A stretch of DNA of 64,000 nucleotides, from assembly GCA_023014365.1 (NCBI GenBank), contig JAEBUN010000045.1, positions 1 through 64,000 on the forward strand, given 5' to 3'. Positions 29,842 through 42,426 of the stretch are shown piece after piece; positions within the stretch are counted from its first letter, which is position 1, and each line of letters begins with the position of its first letter. Below the pieces are notes generated by a model. The model searched no databases and was not told where the DNA came from. It saw only the letters and a list, made by a program, of their open reading frames with translations. The position numbers were made by a program, and so were the translations under genes. The DNA comes from Lepiota brunneoincarnata (taxonomy: Eukaryota > Basidiomycota > Agaricomycetes > Agaricales > Agaricaceae).

Positions 29842-31104
29842 ATGTCCCAAGAGCAGCAGCAGCAACCACCAACTCAAATGACCATTGAGGAGGCCATAGG
29901 CTCACTTCTCACAGACATGGCAATAGTACAGGCCTGACAAGCTGAAGCTGAATAGAACATGATGGACATGGTGAATGACATATGTGACATGCTCTGAAAC
30001 CTCATGGACTCAATAGGATGACAGCACCGCAACACCCCTCCCTCCATCTCAGCCATACCCCTCAATAGAGTGGAGTATGAGTCCCAAGCCACTGCCCATG
30101 AACCCCCCCCTCCTGCTCCACACCCCTGTCCACCATCACCTCCACTGTACACCTCCACCAGGGCCAAGGTGGCAACCCCACCCAAATTTGATGGAGAATA
30201 TGTCAAGGGTCATGCATTTCTGAATGCATGCCAGCTCTACATCAGGTTCTTGGCAGATCAATTCTGTTCTGATGAACAGAAAATACTGTGGACCCTCTCT
30301 TACATGAAGTTGGGACATGCAGCACAGTGGGCCAACAAGCTGTTCTGCTTGGAAGCTAGCATTGGCGGGTTTCCCTTTATGGACTGGTGGGACTTCACTG
30401 AACAATTCAAGGGTTGGTTTTTCCCTGTCAATGCAGAAGCCAATGCACTAAACATGTTGGAGTCCACATCATACCACCAACAAGAGCAGACTGTTGAAGA
30501 CTACCTAAATACTTTCAAGGTCCTCATCTCCGAGTCTGGATACCAAGACCCCCAAGTTATTGTGGTCAAGTTCCGCTGAGGTCTATGCCCTTCCATCCAG
30601 AATGCCATCACTACCCTCCCAGCAGGCTGTCCCTTGGACTCAGACCCAGAGGCTTAGTACTTGGCAGCACAATGGGTAGACCAAGTCCGAATGGCAAATG
30701 AGGCATTCTGCTCCAGTACTCACTCCCCACTCCTGCCCCCCTCCAAGCCTCCCACAGGATATGTCAGACTCCCCCCTGCTATGCCAACAATCAGACCTTC
30801 AGCCCCACCATGCCCCCCTATCCACTTCTACCCCTCCCCAGGAAATCCAGTCCCTATGGACATTGATGCCTCCAAGCAGAAATCCAGACTCCCCCCACTC
30901 TGCTACTGTTGTAAAAGGCCAGGACATATGAAGGCCAAGTGTCCACTCTGTCATGACATCTGGTACATGGATCTGGAGGAGTGGGATGAACTGATGCAGA
31001 GGTGGAACTCGGAGATGGATGCCCTAGCTGCAACAACTGGAATTCCAAGGGTGGAAGAAGCAGAGTTAGAAGCTGGAGAGGATTTTCAGCAGTGCGATGG
31101 GTGA
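29842..31104 (+). pseudogene. gag: Gag of element D (PEG10-like), several stops
   Basis: Starts MSQEQQQQPPTQMTIEEAIG at 29,842. One frame runs to 31,104 through stops near 29,935, 29,953, 29,995 and 30,019 and at 30,577 and 30,655, mostly TGA. Gag core motifs: VATPPKFDGEYVKGHAFLNA, LWTLSYMKLGHAAQWANK, WWDFTEQFKGWFFP, VEDYLNTFKVLISESGY. After PVPMDID comes a CCHC knuckle CYCCKRPGHMKAKC (about 30,901-30,942). GGATTTT lies eighteen bases before the stop. Confidence 0.82.
31080..31086 (+). promoter_or_regulatory. Putative -1 frameshift slip site GGATTTT (element D)
   Basis: Phase is G GAT TTT CAG. A -1 shift here enters the frame that reads through to the protease without a stop. D's Gag and LTR are unrelated in sequence to B's, so the shared heptamer is notable. 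Confidence 0.6.
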
Positions 31105-32790
31105 CTGGTGTGCCCCCACCACATTCATGTAATAGGTTCTTGGTTTTGTCAGTAGATGAAATAGAACCTGCTTCCAGCTCTGAACCAACTCCTGAAGACA
31201 CACCACCACCCCCAAAAACTTCAGTGCAACATCCCTGCTGGGAATGCCACCTCCCAAAGAGACCAATCATTGCTTATTCTGACTTGGAATCCAAATCCCT
31301 CCAGCTGACAGTGGAACTTGAGACCACTGACTCAGCAGAACACAAAACAGTCAAGGCATTGGTGGATTCCAGTGCAACCGGTTCCTTCATTGACCAAGAC
31401 TTTGTGCATGCTGGTTGCCTCAGTACTCGCCACTTATCCAACCCCATCCTGGTGTTCAATGTAGATAGGACTCCAAATGAGGCTGGACAAATTTCCAAAG
31501 TGGTAGATATGGTCTTGCACTATCAGAACCATGCCAAACGCATGCTGTTAGCAGTAACCAAGTTGGGAAAGCAAGAACTCCTTCTGGGATTTACATGGCT
31601 GAAGCTTCACAACCCAGAAATTGACTGGCAAACTGGAGAAGTCAAGTTATCCTGATGCCCCTCACACTGTTCAGAATGCTGAGACCAGTCATGTGCTGAA
31701 CACCATGCCCAAAAGCTTCAAGCCAATTGCATCTGTGCCTGCTGACTCAGCCCCTTCCCCACCTTAGATGAAGAAGAGGACAAGGATGAGCCAGCCCTCC
31801 CTGCTGAAGAGCCAGAAAAGCCTTTAGAAGATGGGGATTGCATCTTTGCAGTGGGACTCCTCCCTCCGAAGCCCACTCCAAAGGTGATCACCACAGGCTC
31901 TACCACCTCTCAGCACCCAGCAGAAGCCTTCCTCTGGAATTCCCAAATTGATAGCCCCCAGAATTCCAGCTTCTGAGCACATGTTCCCCCATATCTTCAG
32001 GAGTATGCTGCCATCTTTGCCAAGGAGTCCTTCAACATGCTCCCCAATCACCGACCCTGGGACCATGTAATAGAGCTTGTTCCGGGAGCAGACCCCAAGG
32101 GATGCAAGGTCTATCCACTGTCCCCTCTCGAGCAGAAGGAACTTGACAAATTCCTACAGGAAAACTTGTCTTCCGGTCAGGTACACCCATCTAAGTCTCC
32201 TATGGCTTCCCCAGTCTTCTTCATTAAAAAAAAGGACAGCTCACTTTGCCTAGTACAGGATTACTAAGCACTCAATGCCCTCACAGTGAAGAACAAGTAC
32301 CCTCTACCCCCCATCTCCAAGCTGGTTGCACAGCTCTGGGGGGCAAAGTACTTCACCAAACTAGATGTTCAATGGGGCTTTAATAATGTCCAGATTAAGC
32401 CAGGAGACAAGTGGAAGGCAGCATTTCGCACCAATAGGGGCCTCTTCAAACCCCTTGTCATGTTCTTCAGCCTCACTTACAGCCCAGCCACCTTCCAGAC
32501 AATGATGAATGACATCTTTCATGAACTTATCATGGAAGGAGTTGTAGTCATCTACCTGGATGATATCCTCATCTTCACCCAGACCTTGGAGCAGCACAGG
32601 GATGTTGTTAGGCGTGTCATGGAGATCCTTCAACAGCACAAACTCTACCTACAGCTGGAAAAGTGTGAGTTTGAGCACACTCACATTGAGTACCTAGGAC
32701 TTATCATCTTGGAAAACTCCATCAAGATGGACCCAGTCAAAGTTGCAGGAGTCAAGGAGTGGCCAACCCCCAAGGATAAGTTAGGGCTTC

Positions 32791-33174
32791 TGTTACCCAG
32801 GTTAGGGGTTCACTCTTGAGTAGCACAGAGTTTGACACAGGATGTCTATACAGACTTGGTCCTGTCCTACTAAGCATGACTTGGAGATGACGGAGCACTA
32901 TAGTCCAGCCAGTTTAGAGGCAAAGAGTTATAGGAGGCAAGAACTGTATAACACTAAGATAAGGATACAAAGTAATGTACTGTATCCTTATATACTTCTA
33001 AGTGTGGCTGTACTCCTACTGTAATAGTCTGGACCAGAGTAACTATGAGTCAGAGATAAGGGACATGAGGTGTAACTAAGAATAGTCCTTCTGATGTATA
33101 CTACTGATGGTTTCATAGTGACATGGGAATGTAAACTAAAAATAACTGTCCTTCTGATAAGACTTCTGATAACA
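32791..33174 (-). repeat. Solo A-type LTR (384 bp), TSD GCTTC
   Basis: Starts TGTTACCCAGG and ends CTGATAACA, the reverse complement layout of element A's LTR. GCTTC flanks it (32,786-32,790 and 33,175-33,179). It interrupts D's pol between the RT and RNase H domains; removing it with one target copy restores the frame. Confidence 0.92.
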
Positions 33175-33739
33175 GCTTCAGTCTTTCCTGGGTTTTACAA
33201 ACTTCTACTGTCACTTCATCCAGGATTTCTCCCACATAGCCCAACCCCTCTTTGACCTCACCCAAAACAGCACTACATGGCAGTGGAACTCGGAACAGCA
33301 AGCAGCATTTGATGGCTTGAAAGCAGCTATCACTTTGGCTCTGGTTTTGGCTTCTCCAGATGATAAGGCACCCTTCTGAGTAGAAGCCAATAGTTCAGAT
33401 TTCACTATGGGGGCCATACTCTCTCAACTCTTGGGAGATGATGGAAAGTGGCACCCAGTAGCATTTTACTCTAAAACCTTGTCTCCAGTGGAGTGCAACT
33501 ATGAGTTCCATGATAAGGAGATGCTGGCCATTATCTGGGCACTAGAAGAGTGGAGACACTTCCTTGAAGGAGCATTGGAAAAGTTTGAAGTCTGGATGGA
33601 CCACAAGAACTTAGAGTATTTCATGACTGCTCAGAAGCTAAACTGCTGACAGGTACATTGGTCCCTCTATCTTTCCCAGTTTGACTTCTCTCTTCACCAT
33701 CACCCTGGTCACAGCATGGGAAAGTCCAATGCCTTGTCT

Positions 33740-33798
33740 TGTTATGATCCATGCTCCTTCTGTATCCAAGGATAACTGGAGGAGCACAGATCATAACA
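33740..33798. repeat. Collapsed, inverted 5' LTR remnant of element C
   Basis: About 40 bases match the start of a minus-oriented B-type LTR (TGTTATGATCCATGCTCC...). They are fused directly to the last ~19 bases of a plus-oriented one (GGAGCACAGATCATAACA). The target copy TGTCT is intact on its left. The leader and primer site follow normally at 33,799. Confidence 0.8.
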
Positions 33799-33800
33799 TT

Positions 33801-33812
33801 AGATTAAAGCTT
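33801..33812 (+). promoter_or_regulatory. Putative self-primer binding site of element C
   Basis: AGATTAAAGCTT, two bases after the LTR remnant, identical to B's. Its complement AAGCTTTAATCT is kept in C's 3' LTR near 42,990. Confidence 0.55.
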
Positions 33813-34544
33813 CCTTTGGACAACCTCCATCATACATCCTGTGGTATCGGTACGCCTTGTCACTACCCTTCCACACCAGCAGATGATACGCTTTATCACT
33901 ATCCGAGTGCCAACCATATCTGACGACACACCTTGTCACTGTCCAGTGATACACCCCCATAGAGCAGGCCACCATACCCTCTACACCCTGTCTACAAACC
34001 AAAACAACCCCCTTGCCACCAACTACAAAGAATCTAACAGTTCTGACTGGTCGACAACTGACTCCAAACCCGACTTCACACCCCCTCCACCACGGACCAT
34101 AAAAAGAAAACAAAACCTATACCCCTCACTCATTCACCCTCTGGTTCCGCACCATACCCCACACAACCTACCGAGAGAGTTCAATGTTGAACAGAAGACC
34201 CAGGATACCCAGCACCCCCAGCATCAGTTCTTCAATCCCTACCTAAACAACCACCACTTGAAAGAACTGCCACCTCTACCTGCTCAAAGCTCAGGGAGCC
34301 AATTCATAGAACACCTGCCCTATCCTCCAGTCCTCAACCCTCAACAAGTACAAGACCTCACAACAACACTTTGCAACAGGAACCCCCAAGAACATCTTCA
34401 CCCCTCATATCACCACTTGGATCACCAGTACACTCACTGCCTCGATCCAGTTCCCCTGTACAATCCGAACCATCCGAAGCTAGCCCTACTACCAGGTCTA
34501 CTCACACTTCTGACGAGGACTCCACAACCTCTGACACTAACGAT

Positions 34545-36372
34545 ATGGCCTCCTTCGCAAAGATCAATACACCCCCAACCTTTGATGGAGAGACTGACTA
34601 CTACCACCTCTGGAAGGACGCTGTACAACTATACATTGATGCAAAGCCTGGTGCCTTTTCCGATGACAAGACCAAGATACAATTCGCCCTTTCATACATG
34701 TCCACTGGCCCTGCTGCAACATGGAGAGGAGCATTCTTGGAATCAAACAAGGAACTTGATGGAAGCCAGACCCTTCCAACATGGAAGAAATTCCTGGAAG
34801 GACTTGACACATCCTTTGCCCCAAATAATGTCCCCACAGACGCAATGGACAGAATCTGCCACCTCAAACAGAATGGATGATATATCAATGATTACATATC
34901 CCAGTTCCAGATACTTGCCTATCAGGCTGACCTTGGAGATGGAGTGGCAGCAGTCAACTATTTCAAGAATGGGCTGGATCGCCCCGTCGCAATCAAAACA
35001 ATTAGCCTCAATCCGGGAAACAAACTCAGCGACTGGTTCAAACAAGCTCAAACAGCATATCAAATATTACAAACTCAACACGACTATATGCAAACTTGAG
35101 GAGCTCCCTCGTTTCCAACGACTTCGCACCCTCGCTCATTTAAAGGGAAAAGAAATGCTTTTACGCACTGTGTCCCACTCCCCTATCAAGCAACAGACCC
35201 TAACACAATGGATATTGACCAACTCGCCAAAGCAGTCTACAACCTTGACTTTGAGGAAGAGCCAGATCTACTCACCAAGGAAGCTGATGAAGATGAGGAG
35301 ACCAAAGAAGACAGACTCCACCAGTTGGTACAGGAGTGCACCCGCAAAGCCCTCAACACAATCCTCACAGATGCCCAGAGAAGGGATCTCAAGGAAAAGA
35401 GATGCTTCAACTGCTGCAAGACTGGACACTTCACCCGCAAATGCCCCACCAAGAGAACCATATATCGCTGATCCAAATTACCCCACAATTTGGATGCCAG
35501 AAACTGTTATGATCCGTGCTCCTTCTGTATCCGAGGATAACTGGAGACGGCCTTCAATCACTCTACAAGGTGTCCGAGACGGTTGGCCTTATAGAGCTTA
35601 GTGGATCGCGCTCAATGAGATAACGAGGGAAGACGCCAAGTTAAGGCAGAGAGGTAAACGACCGCTGTTAACAAGATTAAAGCTTGAGGCTTTAATCTCT
35701 ACTTGTACAGGCCTTATATACCTATGAGATGCTATATACTCGTTATAGGTTACTTGGCTGTTCTACTGGTCGTGCGCAGTCCTGTCCATGATGCACATCC
35801 TGGCTGATGGCATCCTAGCGTTATTTATATTATAATGAGTCAGTACTCTCGCTACTGCTGTGCGATGTTCCATCGCTTTCCTCTGACTCATAATCTCCTT
35901 CTCCCGATTGTATCTCCATGGAGTCTTCTCCATTCTCGCTCTCCATTCTCTCGGTGCTTCCATCCGTATCGGAGGTTGGATCGGTTGATCCATGGTTATC
36001 TTCCTCGTCCTCGGGGTATTCCAATATATCCTCCAAGGTTATCTCCATTCCTGCTTCTCTCGCCAGGTCCTGCATGGCGGTGTAGTATTCCCCTTCCTCG
36101 TCTTCGTATTCTTGTGCCCGTAGCTGGTCTGTAGTCTCCTGTACCCATCTTGTAAAGTCGAACAGTAATTCTTGTTCCTCCCGGTCTGGACTGTTCATAA
36201 CAGAAACCGGTCAAATGCGATATCCAGAAGGAGACAAGCAAGCTATAGGAAGAAGAATTCCCTATACAACATACTAGAAGATGCAACCGACGAAGAAGTC
36301 GAGGACATTTACAAACACTTTGCAAATGAATCCACCCACCCAGATGCCCCTCTGGTTAAGGATTTTGCCTAA
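34545..36372 (+). pseudogene. gag: Gag of element C, interrupted by a solo LTR
   Basis: Starts MASFAKINTPPTFDGETDYY. TGA codons at 34,878, 35,097 and 35,469 replace arginine of B. The knuckle reads CFNCCKTGHFTRKC. A solo LTR lies at 35,505-36,202, after which the frame resumes RNRSNAISRRRQ and ends APLVKDFA. The leader frame of B is also kept upstream (from about 33,841) without the 60-bp repeats. Confidence 0.85.
35505..36202 (-). repeat. Solo B-type LTR (698 bp), TSD GAAAC
   Basis: Same ends and length as B's LTRs, with only a few differences by eye. GAAAC occurs at 35,500-35,504 and 36,203-36,207. It carries the ORF4 tail on its minus strand. It sits in C's gag and is much less decayed than C. 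Confidence 0.93.
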
Positions 36373-39300
36373 GGAGACTAGCCACCCCGTCTAGTCCTCC
36401 ACAAAGACCCCCTTCCTTTCACTATCTACATAAATATATTAATGTCGTAAAACTACAGGAATCGTCAGCACGTGTAATACATCTACCCTGCCAAATCCGA
36501 AAACACAAAATCACTAAGGAAGGACCCGAAAGCGTGGAACTACTTGCCCTACTCAACTCAGGAGCAGCAGGAAATTTCATCGACCCTGGAATGGTCAGAC
36601 AACGCTCATTCAAGACAATACCCCTCAATCAACCCATCGAAGTATGAAATGCCGATAGATCCATTAACAAAAATGGGACAGCCACCCATTATACGATTCT
36701 TAACCTAACAGTTAACGGAAAGGATATGGAGATCAAACCAAAAGTAGTCTCCCTTGGAAGTCCAAGACTCATCCTTGGATTCCCTTGGCTCGCAGAACAC
36801 AACCCAGACATTGACTGGGATGCCAAACAATTATGCTGGAGAAACGAATGTTGGGACAACACTATCTACCGAGAACTCATCCAATCTATGGAACCTGATT
36901 GGATATATAATGACCAACTCAATCACATCTCCACCCTTGAGCCTACTAGCTTTGAAGAAATCAACTTCAAAGCCTCAGCCTCGCAATTCCTTGCTGTGCA
37001 ACATGGAGAAAAGAAGAATGATGACCCAAGAAAAGTCGTACCCACAGAATTCCACAAATACCTTCCAGTATTCAGCAAGAAACAAGCCAAACAATTTCCC
37101 CCACAACGACCATGGGATCACAAGATTGAACTCAAGGAATCATTCAAACCAATCGCTATGAAATCCTACCGACTTTCCCTTAACAAAGAAAAGGAACTCG
37201 ACATGTTTCTTGAAGAAAATCTTCAGAAAGGATACATTTGACCATCTGAGTTGCCAATAGCCTCACCTTTCTTCTTTGTAGGGAAGAAAGATGGAAAATT
37301 ACGCCCCTGTCAAGATTACAGGTACCTTAATAAACACACTGTCAAGAACGCATACAATCTCCCCCTCATCTCACATATTCTCGACAAACTCCAAGGATCA
37401 CGATACTTTACCAAACTCAACATACGAGCAGGATATAATAACATCTGTATACGCAAAGGAGATGAATGGAAAGGAGCATTCAGAACACCCCAAGGACTAT
37501 TCGAACCTACAGTCATGTTTTTCGGAATGTGCAACTCCCCAGCAACCTTCCAAATCATGATGGACTTGCTATTCTGAAAACTCATTGATAATGGAGGAGT
37601 AATTGTTTACATGGATGACATCCTCATCCACACAAAAACAAAACAAGAACTCTGACATCTTACAAGAGAGGTACTCAAGATACTCAAGGACAACAATCTA
37701 TACCTCAAGACCAAGAAATGCAAATTCAAATGCCAACGACTCAAATATCTAGGAGTAATCATCACTCTGGACTCAGTCTCAATGGACCCAGCAAAGCTTT
37801 AAGACATTGCCGAATGGCCAACACCAACTACCCCATGCGATGTACGCAAATTCATAGGATTTTGCAACTTCTCCCGGAAGTTTATACATCAATACGCCAC
37901 ATGGGCTAAACCCCTCAACGCTCTAATGTCCAAAACCAAGAAATTCGAATGGACAGAAGAATGCCAAAACACTTTCGACACCCTCAAGAGAAAATTTCAA
38001 AGCGAACTGGTACTAATGGTACCAGACCAATGAAAAGGTGGAAACTTTCGTGGGTTTTAATATAGATAAATGGCTTGTTCTCACTAAGCTTAGTCGAAAT
38101 TCGATAAGCTTAAGTTAATACAAGTAGTATTAGATAGATAATGAACAGTTTCATCTTTTAGGGTGTTCTGGGGGTGCATTCTGACAGCGAAATTCAAGAG
38201 AATAGTGTTTTTAGAGGTTAACAAACAGCCATTGAAGTTATCTTAACTGTACGGTGCAACAGTGAAAGGTTAATCCCTGTCAATTCAAAGTGTGGGGTCT
38301 CTAGTCTCTGGTCTCTGGTCTCTGAACTCTGTTCTCTGTCTGTCTCTGTCTCTAGCACTCTGGAACTCTAAACTCTGGACTCTGTTCTCTGTCTCTGTCT
38401 CTGGGTTGGTCGACGACCGAAGAAATCACACTTAACGATGCACACTAAATAGTCCTCTGAAACTGTTCTTGATCATGGCTTGCAGACTTGCATGTGGAAG
38501 CGGGGGTGAGACCTCTTGCTTCTCCACGAACAAGTGCAACTGTATTTATATTGTTTAGATACATGCGAGAGATAGTAAATATGAAATAGAAAACAATAAG
38601 CTTAATTGTTACAGGTACTGCAGAATATTTTGGAAGGTTCGGCAGCATTTCTACCTTGCCCTGGGTTATGGGTTTTTCTCTGATTGACAAATGGCAATCC
38701 AGCCAGACGTGTTCCATGCTTGTCTGCATTATTCTGCATCCACGTGAGCACATTAAACCTCCGGATCAATTATGATCAGAATGTATGGCGTATGTACAAT
38801 CCCTTGATCCGTTGTAATTAATCTCAGTCAGGCAGTATGCCAAGGTGCCGGGACCCACAAAGCACTTGTTAATTATGAGTCTTTGATATGTCTAGGGTTT
38901 TGGGCATTGAGTGTTGCCTCCCGAACGTTGGACGTTCCGTTCTGTGGTCCAGTCATCATTATTGGGCTTGCTATGGGCGTGATACCCCTGCGACAGCCGC
39001 TATGTACATTCTTTAGGTTCCAACAAATCCGAGTTCATCAGAAAACTGCTTGTAAGGTCCCTTGATGCGACCGGAGTATACTCAATAGGCTATGTAAAGT
39101 CCGGAATCCCTCCGGAGAGCATTCTGATAGCTTGGTTCACTAAGCTTAGTGATAATGAGCTGGTTTGAAAACTTCCGAGGCTCGAATATCCTCAGTTTGG
39201 TCAAACTGGCTACTACAGGACATAGTACCAATCCTCTATAGGGTTCTTTAATGATATAGCCAATGATTCTATGTAGAGAATCGTTCCGGAGTACAGAATT

Positions 39301-41270
39301 CATGTATAGGCATGAAATCGGTGTATCACCGAGACAAACCTTTCGAAATTGAATGCAACGCATCACTATTTGCATCAGGAGCAGTCCTCCTTCAACATGA
39401 CAATAATGGAGTTAAACATCTGGTCATATACTTCTCAAAAGGATTCTCACCAGCCGAACACAACTACCATTGCTCTGAACAAGAACTCTTCGCCATAATC
39501 CAAGCACTCAAGGAATGGTGCCACCACATAGAAGGATCATCTCACAAGACCATTGTATGGTCAGATCATGACAACCTCCGCCGCTGGAGAAAACCCGAGA
39601 ATCTCAGTAGAAGACAAGCCTGATGGATTGCCTACATGCAACAATTTGACATTGAAATCTGGCACATCCCTGGAAAGAGAAATGGGCCAGCAGATGCCCT
39701 CTCAAGACGACCTGACCATGAACCCAAGATAAAAGACAACAAACAGATTGTTGCCCTACCTGATAAATTCTTCACCCCAGAATGACCACAGCACATCCAT
39801 ATTATTGACAAAACTACCAAACAGGAAATAAAAGAGCTATGGAAGAAGAAGAAACAAACCAACATTGCTCAAGAAGATGACTCAGGACACCCATGTGTCC
39901 ATGGAAAGCTATTTATACCTCAAGATCTACATCTCAGACGCTGCCTACTGCAAAGAGTACATGACTCACCAACTGCAGGACACCCTGGAATCGCAGAAAC
40001 CACTAGAAAACTCCAGGAGTACACCTATTGGCCTGGGATGCGATCATTTGTCAAGAACTACATCCAAGGATGTGGTGCTTGCCAACAATACAAAATCAAT
40101 CGCCACCCCCTGAAGCCACTGCTTCAACCTATCCCTGGACCCCGCTCTACCCGTCCATTCTCAAACATCTTGATGGATCTCATCACAGACCTACCCCCGG
40201 ACAGACCCCATGATTCTATACTGGTCATGGTCAACCAGCTTACGAAGGGGATAATTCTAGAACCTACCGCAAAAACTGCTAACACGGACAAGATTGCTGA
40301 AATTCTTATCAAATGGCTATTCTCTAGATTTGGCCTCCCTGAAAAGGTTCTCAGCAATCGCGACCCTAGATTCGCTGCCAAATCCATGAAAGAATTCTAC
40401 AAACAACTTGGAATCGAACAAGCACTCTCTACTGCCTACCACCTGCAGACAGACGGACAAACAGAGCGATTCAATCAAGAAACAGAACTATACCTTGGCA
40501 TCTATTGCTCATCAAACCCAAACAAATGGGTAAAGGCACTTCCACTCCTAGAATATGTTCACAACTCAAAGACACATGCCAAACGACAACATACCCCATT
40601 TGAACTCCTCTATGGATCAACCCCCAAAGGATTTCCAACCTCTGAGGAGCCAACGAACATTCCAGCAATAGGAGAAAAGTTTAAATACCTTGCCAAGATA
40701 TGCCAAGAAGCACAAGCTGTGCATGAACAAGCCAGACTAAAAATGGCTGCAAGATATAACTGGCCAGATATCAATCTAAAAGTTGGACAAAAGGTTTGGC
40801 TAGACAACTGCAACCTCCCAATTCAGTACACCTCAAAGAAACTGGCCCAATGCCGAGAAGGTCCCTTCACCATAACAAGAAAACTTGGACCTGTTACCTA
40901 CAAGCTAAAATTACCCATCAAATGGAAGATCCACAACAAGTTTCATGCAAGCCTCCTAATGCCTGCAGAAGAGAACAACACACATGGGGAATACAACACA
41001 GCCCCGCCTCCCAACCTTGTCAATGGAGAAGAAGAATATGAGGTCAAGTCAATACTGCACCACAGAAGATTCCGGAACAAGTACCAATTCCTAGTCAGAT
41101 GGAAAGGATACCTTCCCACCAAGGACTCCTGGGAGCCAGAAGCAAACCTGGAGAACGCCAAGGAAATCATTGGAGAATATAAAAGGGCCCACAAACTAGA
41201 CAACCCCACCAATGACCCAACCACCCAATACTTGAGCAACCACTCCAGACCTCCCGGAACCAGACAATGA
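36360..41270 (+). pseudogene. pol: Pol of element C, CpG-decayed and interrupted
   Basis: Reads as B's Pol from the GGATTTT at 36,360-36,366. Stops include TGA near 36,646, 37,239, 37,575, 37,653 and 39,620, all at arginine of B, and a TAA near 37,800 that is not. The protease reads LLNSGAAGNFI: the catalytic Asp is changed to Asn. RT keeps YMDD. A 1.3-kb solo LTR splits it at 38,031. The integrase (SNRDPRF in place of SDRDPRF, a second lost acidic residue) and the chromodomain (LVRWKGYLPTKDSWEPE) follow. Confidence 0.88.
38031..39328 (-). repeat. Solo LTR of family G (1,298 bp), TSD CCRA
   Basis: Starts TGAAAAGG and ends GTGTATCA. CCAA precedes it (38,027-38,030) and CCGA follows (39,329-39,332); B has CCGA at this codon, so the left copy appears to have lost its CpG after insertion. 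A CTCTG-rich simple repeat spans about 38,299-38,405. The first 90 bases match window bases 1-89 in reverse, which fixes one terminus. Confidence 0.75.
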
Positions 41271-42426
41271 TGGATGCCTTCTCATCCGGGAAAGAATCAT
41301 ATCCCTGGCAAACCACGTCACAGGAAATAGCCAACCTGGCCCTGCCACTGATACCATTGACAACCAACCAGCCAGGACCAACAGTCCTTATATCATCCGG
41401 CATACCTTCCTTCCCTCCAATCAACCTGAAATATGATCCATCCTTCTACATGAAGTTCCCTTTCATATTACTGGAAACTGTCTTAAATGCAGTCCAGCGA
41501 TGGTACCCCTGGTCGACACCTGCTGGAAGACATTTACTGCTCTTCTGTATCACAAGCACCTCGTCTATGACCAAACAACAGAATTCCAAGAACTATGTAC
41601 CACTATTCTTTCTAGTGCAACAGAGGAACAGGACCGTGCTACCATTTCTGCCATGCTATCAACCGCTCTCACCAAATTCCTGTTTGAGAGTATGATCCCA
41701 AGCATGAGCAATGGAAGCAGAAGTCAGGACCACCCTGTCCTACCTATTGGGACCGCCACCCAACCTTCCAACCCTCCCATGGTGGATATGAATAACCAAC
41801 CACCAAGTGCTATACAAGTTATATCTACTTCTAATGACGCCCCCACCAGGACTACCACCAATCACTTACCCAACACCAGAACTCACTGCAATTGCTGCCG
41901 TCAATACAGCCATATCAAGGCAGGATGCCTGCGCTACCAATGTCAATATTGTTGAAAGATTGCTCCTGGCTATTACGAGAAGCACTGCGAAAGAAACCCT
42001 TACCAACATCAACCCGCAAGTATGGTACCTGGCCTGTATTGCTGCCCATGAGGAATACCAAGCAGAGCTCGATCCCTCACACACGAAACCACAAACAACA
42101 ATATTTGACACATTATTGCAAACACCAAGCAGCGCCCCACCTCAGCCAAACCCCTCCGCACCCGAATTCAAGGAGCCCCTGTCATCATTCCGGCCACCAA
42201 TGCCACCACCACACCTACTGGTAGAAGCCACCAATTTTCTGAATTGGTCATTCAACACACCTGTCACCACTCGCTCCAGAGAACCCCTTGTCATCGACCT
42301 CACCCAAGACCCGCCATCCCCAGACCACCAAGTTACCAAAGTGACTCTCCAGAACCCGACCCTTACTATGACTGGGATCCCATCACCAAATCAAATATCA
42401 CAGGAGAGCCTGTTGGACTATACTGA
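41212..42426 (+). pseudogene. ORF3 of element C (zinc-knuckle), stops present
   Basis: Same length as B's ORF3 (404 codons plus stop), starting MTQPPNT inside pol's end. Several arginines are TGA, one directly after the second knuckle's first two cysteines (CQYC then stop). The first knuckle reads CNCCRQYSHIKAGC. The tail SNITGEPVGLY is kept. Confidence 0.75.

Noticed and set aside
33841..35601. A 586-codon frame covering the whole of element C's gag as a single protein
   Set aside because: From about 34,545 on it runs in the wrong frame for Gag. Only the leader part upstream has conserved protein-like content.
38299..38405. CTCTG-rich tract as a functional element
   Set aside because: Simple-sequence repeat inside the family-G LTR with no other signal.
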